From the NCBI GenBank assembly GCA_963825505.1, contig CAWGTL010000010.1, positions 166,489-230,488 of the forward strand: a stretch of DNA of 64,000 nt. Direction: 5' to 3'. The translations under genes were made by a program, and so were the position numbers. The stretch's first letter is position 1, and each line of letters opens with the position of its first letter. Shown in pieces: positions 36,165 through 44,370 of this stretch. The notes beneath the pieces are model-generated. The model was given only the letters and a program-made list of their open reading frames with translations. It made no database searches and was not told where the DNA came from. This stretch comes from JBBQSN01 sp963825505 (GTDB lineage Bacteria; Actinomycetota; Actinomycetes; Actinomycetales; CAWJMD01).

Positions 36165-37874
36165 ATGCCCTCGCACTCGGCACCGCGTCCCGACATCAAG
36201 CCGCGCAGCCGTCAGGTCACCGACGGTCTCGAGGCGACGGCGTCGCGCGGGATGCTGCGCGCGGTCGGGCTCGGCGACGAGGACTTCGCCAAGCCGCAGG
36301 TCGGGGTCGCGTCGTCGTGGAACGAGATCACGCCGTGCAACCTCTCGCTCGACCGGCTGGCCAAGGCGGTCAAGGACGGCGTCCACGCCGCCGGCGGCTA
36401 CCCGCTGGAGTTCGGGACCATCTCGGTCTCCGACGGCATCTCGATGGGCCACGAGGGGATGCACTTCTCGCTCGTGTCGCGCGAGGTGATCGCCGACTCC
36501 GTCGAGACCGTCGTGCAGGCCGAGAGGCTCGACGGCACAGTGCTTCTCGCCGGCTGCGACAAGTCGCTGCCGGGCATGCTGATGGCGGCCGCACGGCTCG
36601 ACCTCGCCTCGGTCTTCCTCTACGCCGGCTCGATCCTGCCTGGTGTGGCGAAGATGTCGGACGGCTCCGAGCGCGACGTCACGATCATCGACGCCTTCGA
36701 GGCGGTCGGCGCCTGCTCGCGCGGGTTGATGAGCCGCGAGGACGTCGACGCGATCGAGCGCGCGATCTGCCCCGGTGAGGGCGCGTGCGGTGGCATGTAC
36801 ACCGCGAACACGATGGCGAGCGCGGCCGAGGCGCTCGGGATGTCGCTGCCCGGGTCGGCCGCCCCTCCGGCCACCGACCGACGTCGCGACGGGTTCGCGC
36901 GGCGCAGCGGCCAGGCCGCCGTCGCCCTGCTCGAGCGCGGCATCACCGCGCGCCAGGTGATGACCCGCGAGGCGTTCGAGAACGCCATCGCCGTGGTGAT
37001 GGCGTTCGGCGGCTCCACCAACGCGGTCCTGCACCTGCTGGCCATCGCGCACGAGGCCGAGGTCGACCTGACCCTCGACGACTTCGCCCGGATCGGCGGC
37101 AAGGTCCCGCACCTGGCCGACGTCAAGCCGTTCGGCCGCCACGTCATGGTCGACGTCGACCGGATCGGCGGCGTGCCGGTCGTGATGAAGGCGCTGCTCG
37201 ACGCCGGGCTGCTGCACGGCGACGCCCTCACCGTCACCGGCCGCACGATGGCCGAGAACCTCGCCGAGCTCGACCCGCCCGAGCTCGACGGCGACGTCCT
37301 GCGCAAGCTGGCGAACCCGATCCACGCCACCGGCGGCATCACCGTGCTGCACGGGTCGCTCGCGCCCGAGGGCGCCGTGGTCAAGTCGGCGGGCTTCGAC
37401 TCGGACGTCTTCGACGGCACCGCGCGGGTCTTCGACACCGAGCGCCCGGCGATGGACGCCCTGCAGGACGGCACGATCAGCGCCGGGGACGTCGTGGTGA
37501 TCCGCTACGAGGGGCCCAAGGGCGGACCCGGCATGCGCGAGATGCTCGCGATCACCGGTGCGATCAAGGGCGCCGGCCTCGGCAAGGACGTCCTGCTGCT
37601 CACCGACGGCCGGTTCTCCGGCGGCACCACGGGCCTGTGCGTGGGCCACGTGGCGCCCGAGGCGGTCGACGGCGGCCCGATCGCGCTGGTCCGCGACGGC
37701 GACCCGATCCGGCTCGACGTCGGCGCCGGCACGCTCGACCTGCTGGTCGACGACGGCGAGCTGGAGCGCCGCCGCGGCGAGCTCGTGCAGCCCCCGCCCC
37801 GGTACACCCGCGGCGTCCTGGCCAAGTACGCGCGGTTGGTGGGTTCGGCCTCCCGCGGCGCCGTCTGCGACTGA
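36165..37874 (+). CDS. ilvD: Dihydroxy-acid dehydratase
   Basis: Fe-S/Mg-dependent dehydratase of the third common step in valine, isoleucine and leucine synthesis. 569 aa. The cluster cysteines are in LAGCDKSLPGM and GACGGMYTANTM, and the C-terminal LLTDGRFSGGTTGLCVGH is characteristic. The ATG at 36165 is 7 bases after TAGACT (36152-36157), so the mRNA is likely leaderless. It diverges from the kinase gene with a 207-base gap and lies just upstream of the ilvB leader. Confidence 0.97.
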   Translation: MPSHSAPRPDIKPRSRQVTDGLEATASRGMLRAVGLGDEDFAKPQVGVASSWNEITPCNLSLDRLAKAVKDGVHAAGGYPLEFGTISVSDGISMGHEGMHFSLVSREVIADSVETVVQAERLDGTVLLAGCDKSLPGMLMAAARLDLASVFLYAGSILPGVAKMSDGSERDVTIIDAFEAVGACSRGLMSREDVDAIERAICPGEGACGGMYTANTMASAAEALGMSLPGSAAPPATDRRRDGFARRSGQAAVALLERGITARQVMTREAFENAIAVVMAFGGSTNAVLHLLAIAHEAEVDLTLDDFARIGGKVPHLADVKPFGRHVMVDVDRIGGVPVVMKALLDAGLLHGDALTVTGRTMAENLAELDPPELDGDVLRKLANPIHATGGITVLHGSLAPEGAVVKSAGFDSDVFDGTARVFDTERPAMDALQDGTISAGDVVVIRYEGPKGGPGMREMLAITGAIKGAGLGKDVLLLTDGRFSGGTTGLCVGHVAPEAVDGGPIALVRDGDPIRLDVGAGTLDLLVDDGELERRRGELVQPPPRYTRGVLAKYARLVGSASRGAVCD

Positions 37875-37921
37875 TGGCGCCGGTGAACCCGTCCGGATGC
37901 CGGGACGCGCGCGTCCACGGA

Positions 37922-37950
37922 TTGACACGGCCCGTGGCGGCCAGCACGGT
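37922..37950 (+). promoter_or_regulatory. Promoter of the ilvB leader transcript
   Basis: A perfect TTGACA -35 (37922-37927), 17-base spacer and CACGGT -10 (37945-37950). The start point expected 6-7 bases downstream coincides with the leader-peptide ATG at 37957, so the leader would be translated from a leaderless mRNA. Confidence 0.75.
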
Positions 37951-37956
37951 GGACCC

Positions 37957-38004
37957 ATGTCCGCAGCACTCTCCCTCGTCCTCGTACTCGGCCGGCGCGC
38001 GTAG
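37957..38004 (+). CDS. ilvB leader peptide (MSAALSLVLVLGRRA)
   Basis: A 15-residue peptide with four Leu and two Val codons clustered at positions 5-11 (LSLVLVL), immediately before a terminator-like hairpin and the ilvBNC operon. Slow translation of Leu/Val codons when charged tRNA is scarce would favour read-through. Attenuation of ilvBNC by a leader lacking a ribosome-binding site is described in Corynebacterium glutamicum, and this copy fits that layout. It is too short for ordinary gene finders. Confidence 0.8.
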   Translation: MSAALSLVLVLGRRA

Positions 38005-38028
38005 CCGGACGACCACCGCTGCGCGCGC

Positions 38029-38061
38029 GACCCCTCGACGGCTACGGCCCGAGGGGTCTTT
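38029..38061 (+). terminator. Attenuator terminator upstream of ilvB
   Basis: GACCCCTCG (38029-38037) pairs perfectly with CGAGGGGTC (38050-38058), followed by TTTCG. It stands 25 bases after the leader-peptide stop and about 50 bases before the ilvB start, the position of a ribosome-controlled attenuator. Confidence 0.75.
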
Positions 38062-38112
38062 CGTTGCCCGGCACCAGTTCTGAACCCACCCACAGAGCAC
38101 CAGGAGCCCCAC

Positions 38113-39990
38113 ATGGCCAGCACCGGAGAGGCAGCCCCGCGCCCGCACCCCCCGCGCGCCGCCGTCCCGGGCCCGCGCCCGACCGGCCACCAGGCGCCGG
38201 CCGACCTGCCGGAGCCCGCCGAGGTCATGACGGGAGCGCAGTCGCTCGTCCGCGCGCTGGAGCTGGTCGGCGTCGAGGTCGTCTTCGGCATCCCCGGCGG
38301 CACGATCCTCCCGGCGTACGACCCGCTGCTGGACTCGGAGAAGGTCCGGCACATCCTGGTCCGGCACGAGCAGGGCGCGGGCCACGCGGCGCAGGGCTAC
38401 GCCCAGGCGACCGGACGGGTCGGGGTCTGCATGGCGACCTCCGGCCCCGGCGCCACCAACCTGGTGACGGCGATCGCCGACGCGTACATGGACTCGGTGC
38501 CGATCGTCGCCATCACGGGGCAGGTCGTGTCCGCCTCGATCGGCACGGACGCGTTCCAGGAGGCCGACATCGTCGGCATCACGATGCCGATCACCAAGCA
38601 CAGCTACCTGGTCACCGACCCCGCCGAGATCCCGCGCGCGATCGCGGAGGCGTTCCACATCGCCGGCACCGGCCGCCCCGGCCCGGTGCTGGTCGACATC
38701 CCCAAGGACGTGCTCCAGGCCAAGACCGAGTTCGTCTGGCCCACCCGGATCGACCTGCCCGGCTACCGGCCGGTGACGCGCCCGCACAACAAGCAGGTGC
38801 GCGAGGCCGCGCGGCTGCTCACCAGCTCGCGCCGGCCGGTGCTCTACGTCGGCGGCGGCGTGATCAAGGCGCACGCGAGCGAGGAGCTCGCCCGGCTGGT
38901 CGACCTCACCGACGCGCCGGTCGTCACCACCCTGATGGCGCGCGGCGCGCTGCCCGACTCGCACCCGCACCACCTCGGCATGCCGGGCATGCACGGCACC
39001 GTCGCGGCGGTGACGGCGCTGCAGAAGGCCGACCTCATCGTCAGCCTCGGCGCCCGGTTCGACGACCGCGTCACCGGCCAGCTGTCGTCCTTCGCGCCGG
39101 ACGCCACGATCGTGCACGCCGACATCGACCCGGCCGAGATCTCCAAGAACCGCGCGGCCGACGTGCCGATCGTCGGTGACGCCAAGGAGGTCATCACCGA
39201 GCTGGTGACCGCCGTCCAGGCCGAGATCGACGCCGGCCGCGGACCGCACCTGGAGGCCTGGTGGACCCAGCTCGACCGGATCCGCGAGACCTACCCGCTC
39301 GGCTACGCCGCCCCGGACGACGGCTCGCTCGCGCCGCAGCAGGTGATCGAGCGGCTGGGCGCCGTGGCCGGCCCGGACGCGATCTACGTGGCCGGGGTGG
39401 GGCAGCACCAGATGTGGGCGGCCCAGTTCATCCGCTACGAACGGCCCGCCTCCTGGATCAACTCGGGCGGCCTCGGGACGATGGGCTACGCCGTCCCGGC
39501 GGCGATGGGCGCCAAGGTGGGTGCGCCGGACCGGGTGGTCTGGGCCGTGGACGGTGACGGCTGCTTCCAGATGACCAACCAGGAGCTCGCCACCTGCGCC
39601 ATCAACGACATCCCCATCAAGGTCGCCGTCATCAACAACTCCAGCCTCGGCATGGTGCGGCAGTGGCAGACCCTGTTCTACGAGGGTCGTTACTCCAACA
39701 CCGACCTCAACACCGGCACCGGTGTCGAGGCGCACCAGCGGATCCCGGACTTCGTCAAGCTCGCCGAGGCCTACGGCTGCGTGGGTCTTCGCTGCGAGCG
39801 TCCCGAGGACCTCGACGACGTGATCGCCCAGGCGATGGCGGTCACCGACCGCCCGGTCGTGGTCGACTTCGTCGTGCACCGCGACGCGATGGTGTGGCCG
39901 ATGGTGCCCGCCGGCGTCAGCAACGACGCCATCCAGGTGGCCCGCGACTCCACGCCGGTCTGGGACCGCGAGGAGGAGGCCACCTCATGA
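38113..39990 (+). CDS. ilvB: Acetolactate synthase large subunit
   Basis: ThDP-dependent acetohydroxyacid synthase catalytic subunit, the first common step of branched-chain amino-acid synthesis. 625 aa, with a low-complexity N-terminus (about 35 residues). It shows FGIPGGTILPAYD, the ThDP glutamate in RHEQGAGHAAQGYA, the FAD/second domain, and the ThDP-Mg motif GDGCFQMTNQEL with INNSSLGMV. The ATG at 38113 has CCAGGAG 8 bases upstream. It overlaps ilvN by ATGA. Its expression is expected to be governed by the leader and attenuator just upstream. Confidence 0.97.
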   Translation: MASTGEAAPRPHPPRAAVPGPRPTGHQAPADLPEPAEVMTGAQSLVRALELVGVEVVFGIPGGTILPAYDPLLDSEKVRHILVRHEQGAGHAAQGYAQATGRVGVCMATSGPGATNLVTAIADAYMDSVPIVAITGQVVSASIGTDAFQEADIVGITMPITKHSYLVTDPAEIPRAIAEAFHIAGTGRPGPVLVDIPKDVLQAKTEFVWPTRIDLPGYRPVTRPHNKQVREAARLLTSSRRPVLYVGGGVIKAHASEELARLVDLTDAPVVTTLMARGALPDSHPHHLGMPGMHGTVAAVTALQKADLIVSLGARFDDRVTGQLSSFAPDATIVHADIDPAEISKNRAADVPIVGDAKEVITELVTAVQAEIDAGRGPHLEAWWTQLDRIRETYPLGYAAPDDGSLAPQQVIERLGAVAGPDAIYVAGVGQHQMWAAQFIRYERPASWINSGGLGTMGYAVPAAMGAKVGAPDRVVWAVDGDGCFQMTNQELATCAINDIPIKVAVINNSSLGMVRQWQTLFYEGRYSNTDLNTGTGVEAHQRIPDFVKLAEAYGCVGLRCERPEDLDDVIAQAMAVTDRPVVVDFVVHRDAMVWPMVPAGVSNDAIQVARDSTPVWDREEEATS

Positions 39991-40496
39991 GCCGCCACAC
40001 GCTGTCGGTGCTGGTCGAGGACCGCCCGGGTGTCCTCACCCGCGCGGCCGGGCTGTTCGCCCGCCGGGGGTTCAACATCCACTCGCTCGCGGTCGGCCCC
40101 ACCGAGCACCCGGACGTCTCGCGGATGACGGTCGTGGTCGACGTCGAGGACCTCCCGCTCGAGCAGGTCACCAAGCAGCTCAACAAGCTCATCAACGTGC
40201 TGAAGGTGGCCGAGCTGGACTCGGGTGCCTCCGTGCAGCGCGAGCTGATCCTGGTGAAGGTGCGCGCCGAGGGCGCCCAGCGAACGGCGGTGCTCGAGGT
40301 CGTGGAGCTGTTCCGTGCCAAGGTCGTCGACGTCGCCACCGACGCCCTGACGATCGAGGCCACGGGCCACGCCGACAAGATCGCCGCGCTGCTGCGGGTG
40401 CTGGAGCCGTTCGGCATCCGCGAGCTCGTCCAGTCCGGGCTCGTCGCCCTCGGGCGCGGGTCCCGGTCGATGACCGACCGGTCCAGCCGGTCCTGA
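39987..40496 (+). CDS. ilvN: Acetolactate synthase small (regulatory) subunit
   Basis: Valine-sensing regulatory subunit. 169 aa, with an N-terminal ACT domain (HTLSVLVEDRPGVLTRAAGLFARRGFNIHSLAVG) and the C-terminal ALS_ss domain (ELILVKVRAE ... EPFGIRELVQSGLVALGRG). It is translationally coupled to ilvB by an ATGA overlap. ilvC follows after 41 bases. Confidence 0.97.
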   Translation: MSRHTLSVLVEDRPGVLTRAAGLFARRGFNIHSLAVGPTEHPDVSRMTVVVDVEDLPLEQVTKQLNKLINVLKVAELDSGASVQRELILVKVRAEGAQRTAVLEVVELFRAKVVDVATDALTIEATGHADKIAALLRVLEPFGIRELVQSGLVALGRGSRSMTDRSSRS

Positions 40497-40537
40497 ACTG
40501 CCTGTCCCTCAACGGAAACCACTGAAGGAGAGCCCCC

Positions 40538-41566
40538 GTGGCCCAGATGTTCTACGACGACGACGCCGACCTGTCGATCATCCAGCAGCGCAACGTCGCG
40601 GTGATCGGCTACGGCAGCCAGGGCCACGCCCACGCCCTGAGCCTGCGCGACTCCGGCGTCGACGTCCGCGTCGGACTGCCCGAGTCCTCGGGCAGCCGGG
40701 CCCGGGCCGAGGCCGAGGGTCTCCGCGTCGTCACCCCGTTCGAGGCGGCCGAGGAGGCCGACCTGGTGATGCTGCTGACGCCCGACCACGTGCAGCGGCA
40801 CGTCTACACCGAGGCGATCGCCCCGAACCTGGTCGACGGCGACGCGCTGTTCTTCGGTCACGGCTTCAACATCCGGTTCGACTACATCAAGCCCCCGGCG
40901 GGTGTCGACGTCGGGATGGTCGCCCCCAAGGGTCCCGGCCACCTGGTGCGCCGCGAGTACGTCGACGGCCGCGGCGTCCCGGTGCTCGTGGCGGTGGAGA
41001 ACGACGCGACCGGCAAGGCCTGGGACCTCGCGCTGTCCTACGCCAAGGGGATCGGCGGCCTGCGCGCCGGCGGCATCCGCACCACCTTCACCGAGGAGAC
41101 CGAGACCGACCTGTTCGGCGAGCAGGCCGTGCTGTGCGGCGGCGTCTCCCGCCTCGTCCAGCAGGGCTTCGAGACCCTCACCGAAGCCGGCTACCAGCCC
41201 GAGGTCGCCTACTTCGAGTGCCTGCACGAGCTCAAGCTCATCGTCGACCTCATGTACGAGGGCGGCATCGCCAAGCAGCGCTGGAGCGTCTCCGACACCG
41301 CCGAGTACGGCGACTACACCTCCGGCCCGAAGGTGGTCGACGACTCGGTCAAGGTGCGGATGGGCGAGGTGCTCGCCGCGATCAAGGACGGCTCCTGGGC
41401 GGCCGGCTTCATCGCCGACCAGGACGCCGGCGCGCCGGAGTTCAAGCGGCTGCGCGCCGAGGGCGAGCAGCACCCGATCGAGGCCACCGGCCGCGACCTG
41501 CGCAAGCTGATGGCCTGGGTCCGCTCGTCCGACGACGACTACACCGAGGGCACCGCCCAGCGCTGA
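40538..41566 (+). CDS. ilvC: Ketol-acid reductoisomerase
   Basis: NADPH- and Mg-dependent isomeroreductase of the second common branched-chain step. 342 aa, the short class I form. The Rossmann motif VIGYGSQGHAHALSLRDSG and the metal-binding GLRAGGIRTTFTEETETDLFGEQ and FECLHELKLIVDLMYEGG stretches are intact. The GTG start is preceded by GAAGGAG. A strong terminator follows the stop. Confidence 0.97.
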   Translation: MAQMFYDDDADLSIIQQRNVAVIGYGSQGHAHALSLRDSGVDVRVGLPESSGSRARAEAEGLRVVTPFEAAEEADLVMLLTPDHVQRHVYTEAIAPNLVDGDALFFGHGFNIRFDYIKPPAGVDVGMVAPKGPGHLVRREYVDGRGVPVLVAVENDATGKAWDLALSYAKGIGGLRAGGIRTTFTEETETDLFGEQAVLCGGVSRLVQQGFETLTEAGYQPEVAYFECLHELKLIVDLMYEGGIAKQRWSVSDTAEYGDYTSGPKVVDDSVKVRMGEVLAAIKDGSWAAGFIADQDAGAPEFKRLRAEGEQHPIEATGRDLRKLMAWVRSSDDDYTEGTAQR

Positions 41567-41576
41567 CCTGCCTCCG

Positions 41577-41625
41577 AACGCAGAAGTGGCCCCTTCCCGA
41601 CGGCGGAAGGGGCCACTTCTGCGTT
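41577..41625 (+). terminator. Strong terminator after ilvBNC
   Basis: A perfect 21-bp stem (41577-41597 with 41605-41625) with a 7-base loop, core GTGGCCCCTTCC/GGAAGGGGCCAC. It begins 11 bases after the ilvC stop and ends the ilvBNC operon. It is long enough to act in both directions. Because it overlaps the -35 region of the next gene, the promoter of the toxin-antitoxin pair directly abuts it. Confidence 0.85.
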
Positions 41626-41627
41626 CA

Positions 41628-41656
41628 TTCGCAGTCCATCGACGATCCGCTATGAT
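41628..41656 (+). promoter_or_regulatory. Promoter of the mntA-hepT pair
   Basis: TTCGCA (41628-41633), 17-base spacer, TATGAT (41651-41656), then 6 bases to the ATG at 41663, so the mRNA is probably leaderless. Confidence 0.65.
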
Positions 41657-41662
41657 GGGCCG

Positions 41663-42181
41663 ATGCCGAGAAGTGCGGGGGACGTGGTCCGAGAGGCACG
41701 GCGCCGTGCCGGTCTGACCCAGGCCGAGCTCGGGCGGCGTGCGGGTCTGGCGCAGAGTGTGGTGAGCGCCTACGAGTCGGGATCTCGGGAGCCGTCGGTC
41801 CCGATGCTCGTCGACCTGGTGCACGCGGCGGGCTTCACGGTCGAGATCAACCTGGCCGAACGGCGCCACGGCGATCACGCTCCGATGCACGGTGTGCTCG
41901 GGCGCCGGGTCCGCCGACACGCACGACGGATCCGAGATCTCGCGACCGCGCACGGGGTGGAGAACGTGCGGGTGTTCGGCAGCGTGGCCCGCGGGCAGGA
42001 ACGGCCGGACAGTGACGTGGATGTGCTGGTCGACGTGCCGAGCGGTGTGGGCCTGTTTGCACTCGGGCGGCTGCAGGACGACCTCGAGCGACTGCTGCGC
42101 GCCCCGGTCGACGTCGTACCCGTCGACTCGCTGAAACCGGACGTGCGGACGCAGGTCGAGCTCGACGCCGTCGCCCTGTGA
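41663..42181 (+). CDS. mntA: MntA-type antitoxin nucleotidyltransferase with N-terminal XRE helix-turn-helix
   Basis: A 172-aa fusion. Residues ~5-60 form an XRE-type DNA-binding domain (REARRRAGLTQAELGRRAGLAQSVVSAYESGSREP). Residues ~85-170 form a minimal nucleotidyltransferase with VRVFGSVARGQERPDSDVDVLVD, carrying the GS and D-x-D active-site residues. MntA enzymes inactivate the HepT ribonuclease by transferring AMP to a tyrosine. The XRE domain suggests self-repression of the operon. It overlaps hepT by GTGA. It sits in the middle of an amino-acid biosynthesis region, suggesting insertion as a cargo module. Confidence 0.85.
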   Translation: MPRSAGDVVREARRRAGLTQAELGRRAGLAQSVVSAYESGSREPSVPMLVDLVHAAGFTVEINLAERRHGDHAPMHGVLGRRVRRHARRIRDLATAHGVENVRVFGSVARGQERPDSDVDVLVDVPSGVGLFALGRLQDDLERLLRAPVDVVPVDSLKPDVRTQVELDAVAL

Positions 42182-42504
42182 GCAGGCCGCCAGAGCAACG
42201 GCTGGATGCCGTCGACCGGGCAGTCGCCGCCATCCGAGCGCACCTGCGCCGCGGTCCGATCGACGACCCGTTGGTGTTCGACGCAGTGCGTGCCAGGTTG
42301 ATCGAGATCGGCGAGGCGGTGAAGGACCTCCCCTCGCCGTTGCTCGCGCACGCACCTGAGATCCCCTGGCGGCAGGTCGCGCAGATGCGTGACCACCTGG
42401 CGCACCGCTACTTCGACACCAGCCGCCAGGTCGTCGCCGCCACGGTGGCAGACGACCTGCCGGCCCTGCTGCGCGCCGTCGAGCGGTTGCGCGCTCACCT
42501 GTGA
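42178..42504 (+). CDS. hepT: HepT-like HEPN-domain toxin (DUF86)
   Basis: A 108-aa HEPN ribonuclease. The catalytic R-x4-H-x-Y motif is intact (RDHLAHRYF), with the tyrosine that MntA would modify. The start GTG lies inside the mntA stop, the usual coupling that keeps antitoxin and toxin in step. Confidence 0.88.
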   Translation: MSRPPEQRLDAVDRAVAAIRAHLRRGPIDDPLVFDAVRARLIEIGEAVKDLPSPLLAHAPEIPWRQVAQMRDHLAHRYFDTSRQVVAATVADDLPALLRAVERLRAHL

Positions 42505-42511
42505 GGCGGGC

Positions 42512-43519
42512 CTACTCTCCGGCCAGGACCTCCATCACGGCGCGGGCCACGGGCCAGGCGCCGTTGCTGCTGTTGCCGAGGACGCTCCACGTGACGTCGG
42601 TGCCGGGGTCGTGCGCCGAGCGGAACGAGACGCCGGCGTCGCCGCCGATCAGGTGCACGACGTCGCCCTCCGGGGCGAGCCAGACGCCGAGGCCGTAGCG
42701 CATCCCCTCCTCGGGGACCTCGCTGTGCGGCCGGACCATCTCGGCGACCCGCTCGCGCGGCACGATCCGGCCGGAGAGCAGGGCCGTCCAGAACGTGCGC
42801 AGGTCGGCCGCGGTGGTGTAGATGCCGCCGTCCCCGCTCCCCAGCACGGGCAGGTGGAGCACGCTGGTGCGTGGCCCGGTCTCGTCCAGGTAGTGCGTGG
42901 CGGTGCGGGGGCCCGGCTCGTCCGAGCGCAGGAACTCGGTGTCGACCAGGCCGGCGGGTGCGATCACGCGTTCGCGCACGAGGTCGTGGTACGACCGGCC
43001 GCTGGCGCGCTGCGCCACCAGCGCGAGCACCACGTAGCCGCCGTTGCAGTACGAGAACCGCTCTCCGGGTGCGAACTTCGGTGCGAAGCCGTCGAGCTCG
43101 GGGACGAACACCTCGACGTCGGTGTACTCGTGCACCGGGCGCTTCAACACGTACGCATCCGGCGCGAGGTCGTCGTCCTCGTCGAGGTAGTCGCCGATGC
43201 CGGAGCGGTGCGCCAGCAGCTGCTCGACCGTGACGTCGTCGGGGACCAGCGGGAGGTCGTCGCCCAGGTGCTCGCGGGCGGAGCCGTCCAGCCGCAGCAG
43301 GCCCTCGTCCACGAGGCTCAGCACGGCCAGGGCGGTGAACCCCTTGCCGCCGCTGGCGACGGCGAACCGGGTGTCGACGGTGTTCGGCACGCCGTACCCG
43401 CGGTGCGCCAGCCCGTACGTGCGCTCCCACACCGGCTCTCCCGGGCGGTCGACCCGCACCACGCCGGAGAAGCCCCGGTCCTCGGCCGCGGCGTCGGCAC
43501 GCGCGCCCAGCTCGTCCAC
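42512..43519 (-). CDS. Serine hydrolase of the beta-lactamase / D-Ala-D-Ala carboxypeptidase family
   Basis: A 335-aa class C-type beta-lactamase-fold hydrolase. The S-x-x-K motif is ASGGKGF (~residue 56), and the Y-x-N motif is FSYCNGGYV. No export signal is visible, so a cytoplasmic esterase or peptidase role is more likely than drug resistance. The GTG at 43519 is 7 bases after a TACGGT box (43527-43532 on the complement), which decides against the in-frame upstream ATG at 43561. The 3' end is convergent with hepT and only 8 bases away. Confidence 0.85.
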   Translation of the reverse strand: MDELGARADAAAEDRGFSGVVRVDRPGEPVWERTYGLAHRGYGVPNTVDTRFAVASGGKGFTALAVLSLVDEGLLRLDGSAREHLGDDLPLVPDDVTVEQLLAHRSGIGDYLDEDDDLAPDAYVLKRPVHEYTDVEVFVPELDGFAPKFAPGERFSYCNGGYVVLALVAQRASGRSYHDLVRERVIAPAGLVDTEFLRSDEPGPRTATHYLDETGPRTSVLHLPVLGSGDGGIYTTAADLRTFWTALLSGRIVPRERVAEMVRPHSEVPEEGMRYGLGVWLAPEGDVVHLIGGDAGVSFRSAHDPGTDVTWSVLGNSSNGAWPVARAVMEVLAGE

Positions 43520-43645
43520 GCCGGTGACCGTACGCGCCCTGCGTGGCGGACGACGACGCATTTACGCGCGCGAGATCACCCGAGCGGGGCGTACAGCTCG
43601 ACCAGGTTCGCCCGACGCAGCCGAGGTCGACCTAGGATCGCGGGC

Positions 43646-43852
43646 ATGAAGCTGGTGGTGGAGATCGACCTGGAGGCCGGGGCCGTCCCCGCGGACACCC
43701 TCGGCGAGGTGGGCAGGATCCTGCGGTACTGGGCCGGCAACCTCAAGCACTACGAGCTCGTCCCGGGCACGAGCGAGACCCTCAGCGACTCGACCTACGC
43801 CCCCGTCGGGCAGTGGCGGATCGAGGACTCGCCGCCCGCCGGTGCGGAGTGA
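43646..43852 (+). CDS. Small conserved hypothetical protein (68 aa)
   Basis: A 68-aa protein MKLVVEIDLEAGAVPADTLG... with GRILRYWAGNLKHYEL in the middle. I do not recognise a function; the fold looks alpha/beta and acidic. The ATG at 43646 is 7 bases after TAGGAT (43633-43638), a leaderless arrangement. It overlaps the phosphodiesterase start by GTGA. Confidence 0.7.
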   Translation: MKLVVEIDLEAGAVPADTLGEVGRILRYWAGNLKHYELVPGTSETLSDSTYAPVGQWRIEDSPPAGAE

Positions 43853-44370
43853 CCCGGCTGCTGCTGCTGGCCGACACGCACCTGCCGAAGCGGGCGCGCG
43901 ACCTGCCCGCGCAGGTGTGGGACGCCGTCGACGCCGCCGATGTCGTCGTCCACGCGGGCGACTGGGTCGACGAGGCGGCGCTCGACGCGCTCGAGGCGAG
44001 GGCGCGCAGGCTGCTGGCGTGCTGGGGGAACAACGACGGACCGGGTCTGCGTCGGCGCCTGCCCGAGGTGGCCAGGGCCGAGCTCGGCGGCCTCCGGTTC
44101 GCCGTCGTCCACGAGACCGGGCAGGCCACCGATCGCGAGAAGCGTTGCGAGCAGGCGTATCCGGACGTCGACGTGCTCGTCTTCGGGCACAGCCACATCC
44201 CGTGGGACACCACCACGCCGAACGGCCTGCGGCTGCTCAACCCCGGGTCGCCCACCGACCGACGGCGGCAGCCGTACTGCACCTACCTGACCCTGACGGC
44301 GGCGGACGGCCGCCTCACCGACGTCGAGCTGCACCGCCTGCCGCAGCGCGGGCCTAGGCTCGGCGCGTGA
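43849..44370 (+). CDS. YfcE/MJ0936-type metallophosphoesterase
   Basis: A 173-aa calcineurin-like phosphodiesterase. Metal-binding motifs are in order: ADTHLPK, HAGDWV, GNNDGP, VVHETGQ and GHSHIPWD, followed by NPGSPTDRR. The GTG start overlaps the preceding 68-aa gene and the stop overlaps the serA start, both as GTGA. The natural substrate is unknown. Confidence 0.9.
   Translation: MTRLLLLADTHLPKRARDLPAQVWDAVDAADVVVHAGDWVDEAALDALEARARRLLACWGNNDGPGLRRRLPEVARAELGGLRFAVVHETGQATDREKRCEQAYPDVDVLVFGHSHIPWDTTTPNGLRLLNPGSPTDRRRQPYCTYLTLTAADGRLTDVELHRLPQRGPRLGA

Noticed and set aside
34089..38354. Very long minus-strand open frame running from the kinase through ilvD into ilvB
   Set aside because: Only the 34089-35957 part has protein-like motifs; the rest is an antisense shadow of ilvD and ilvB, as is common in GC-rich DNA.
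42512..43519. Antibiotic-resistance beta-lactamase
   Set aside because: No signal peptide, and the motif set is shared by many esterases and peptidases.
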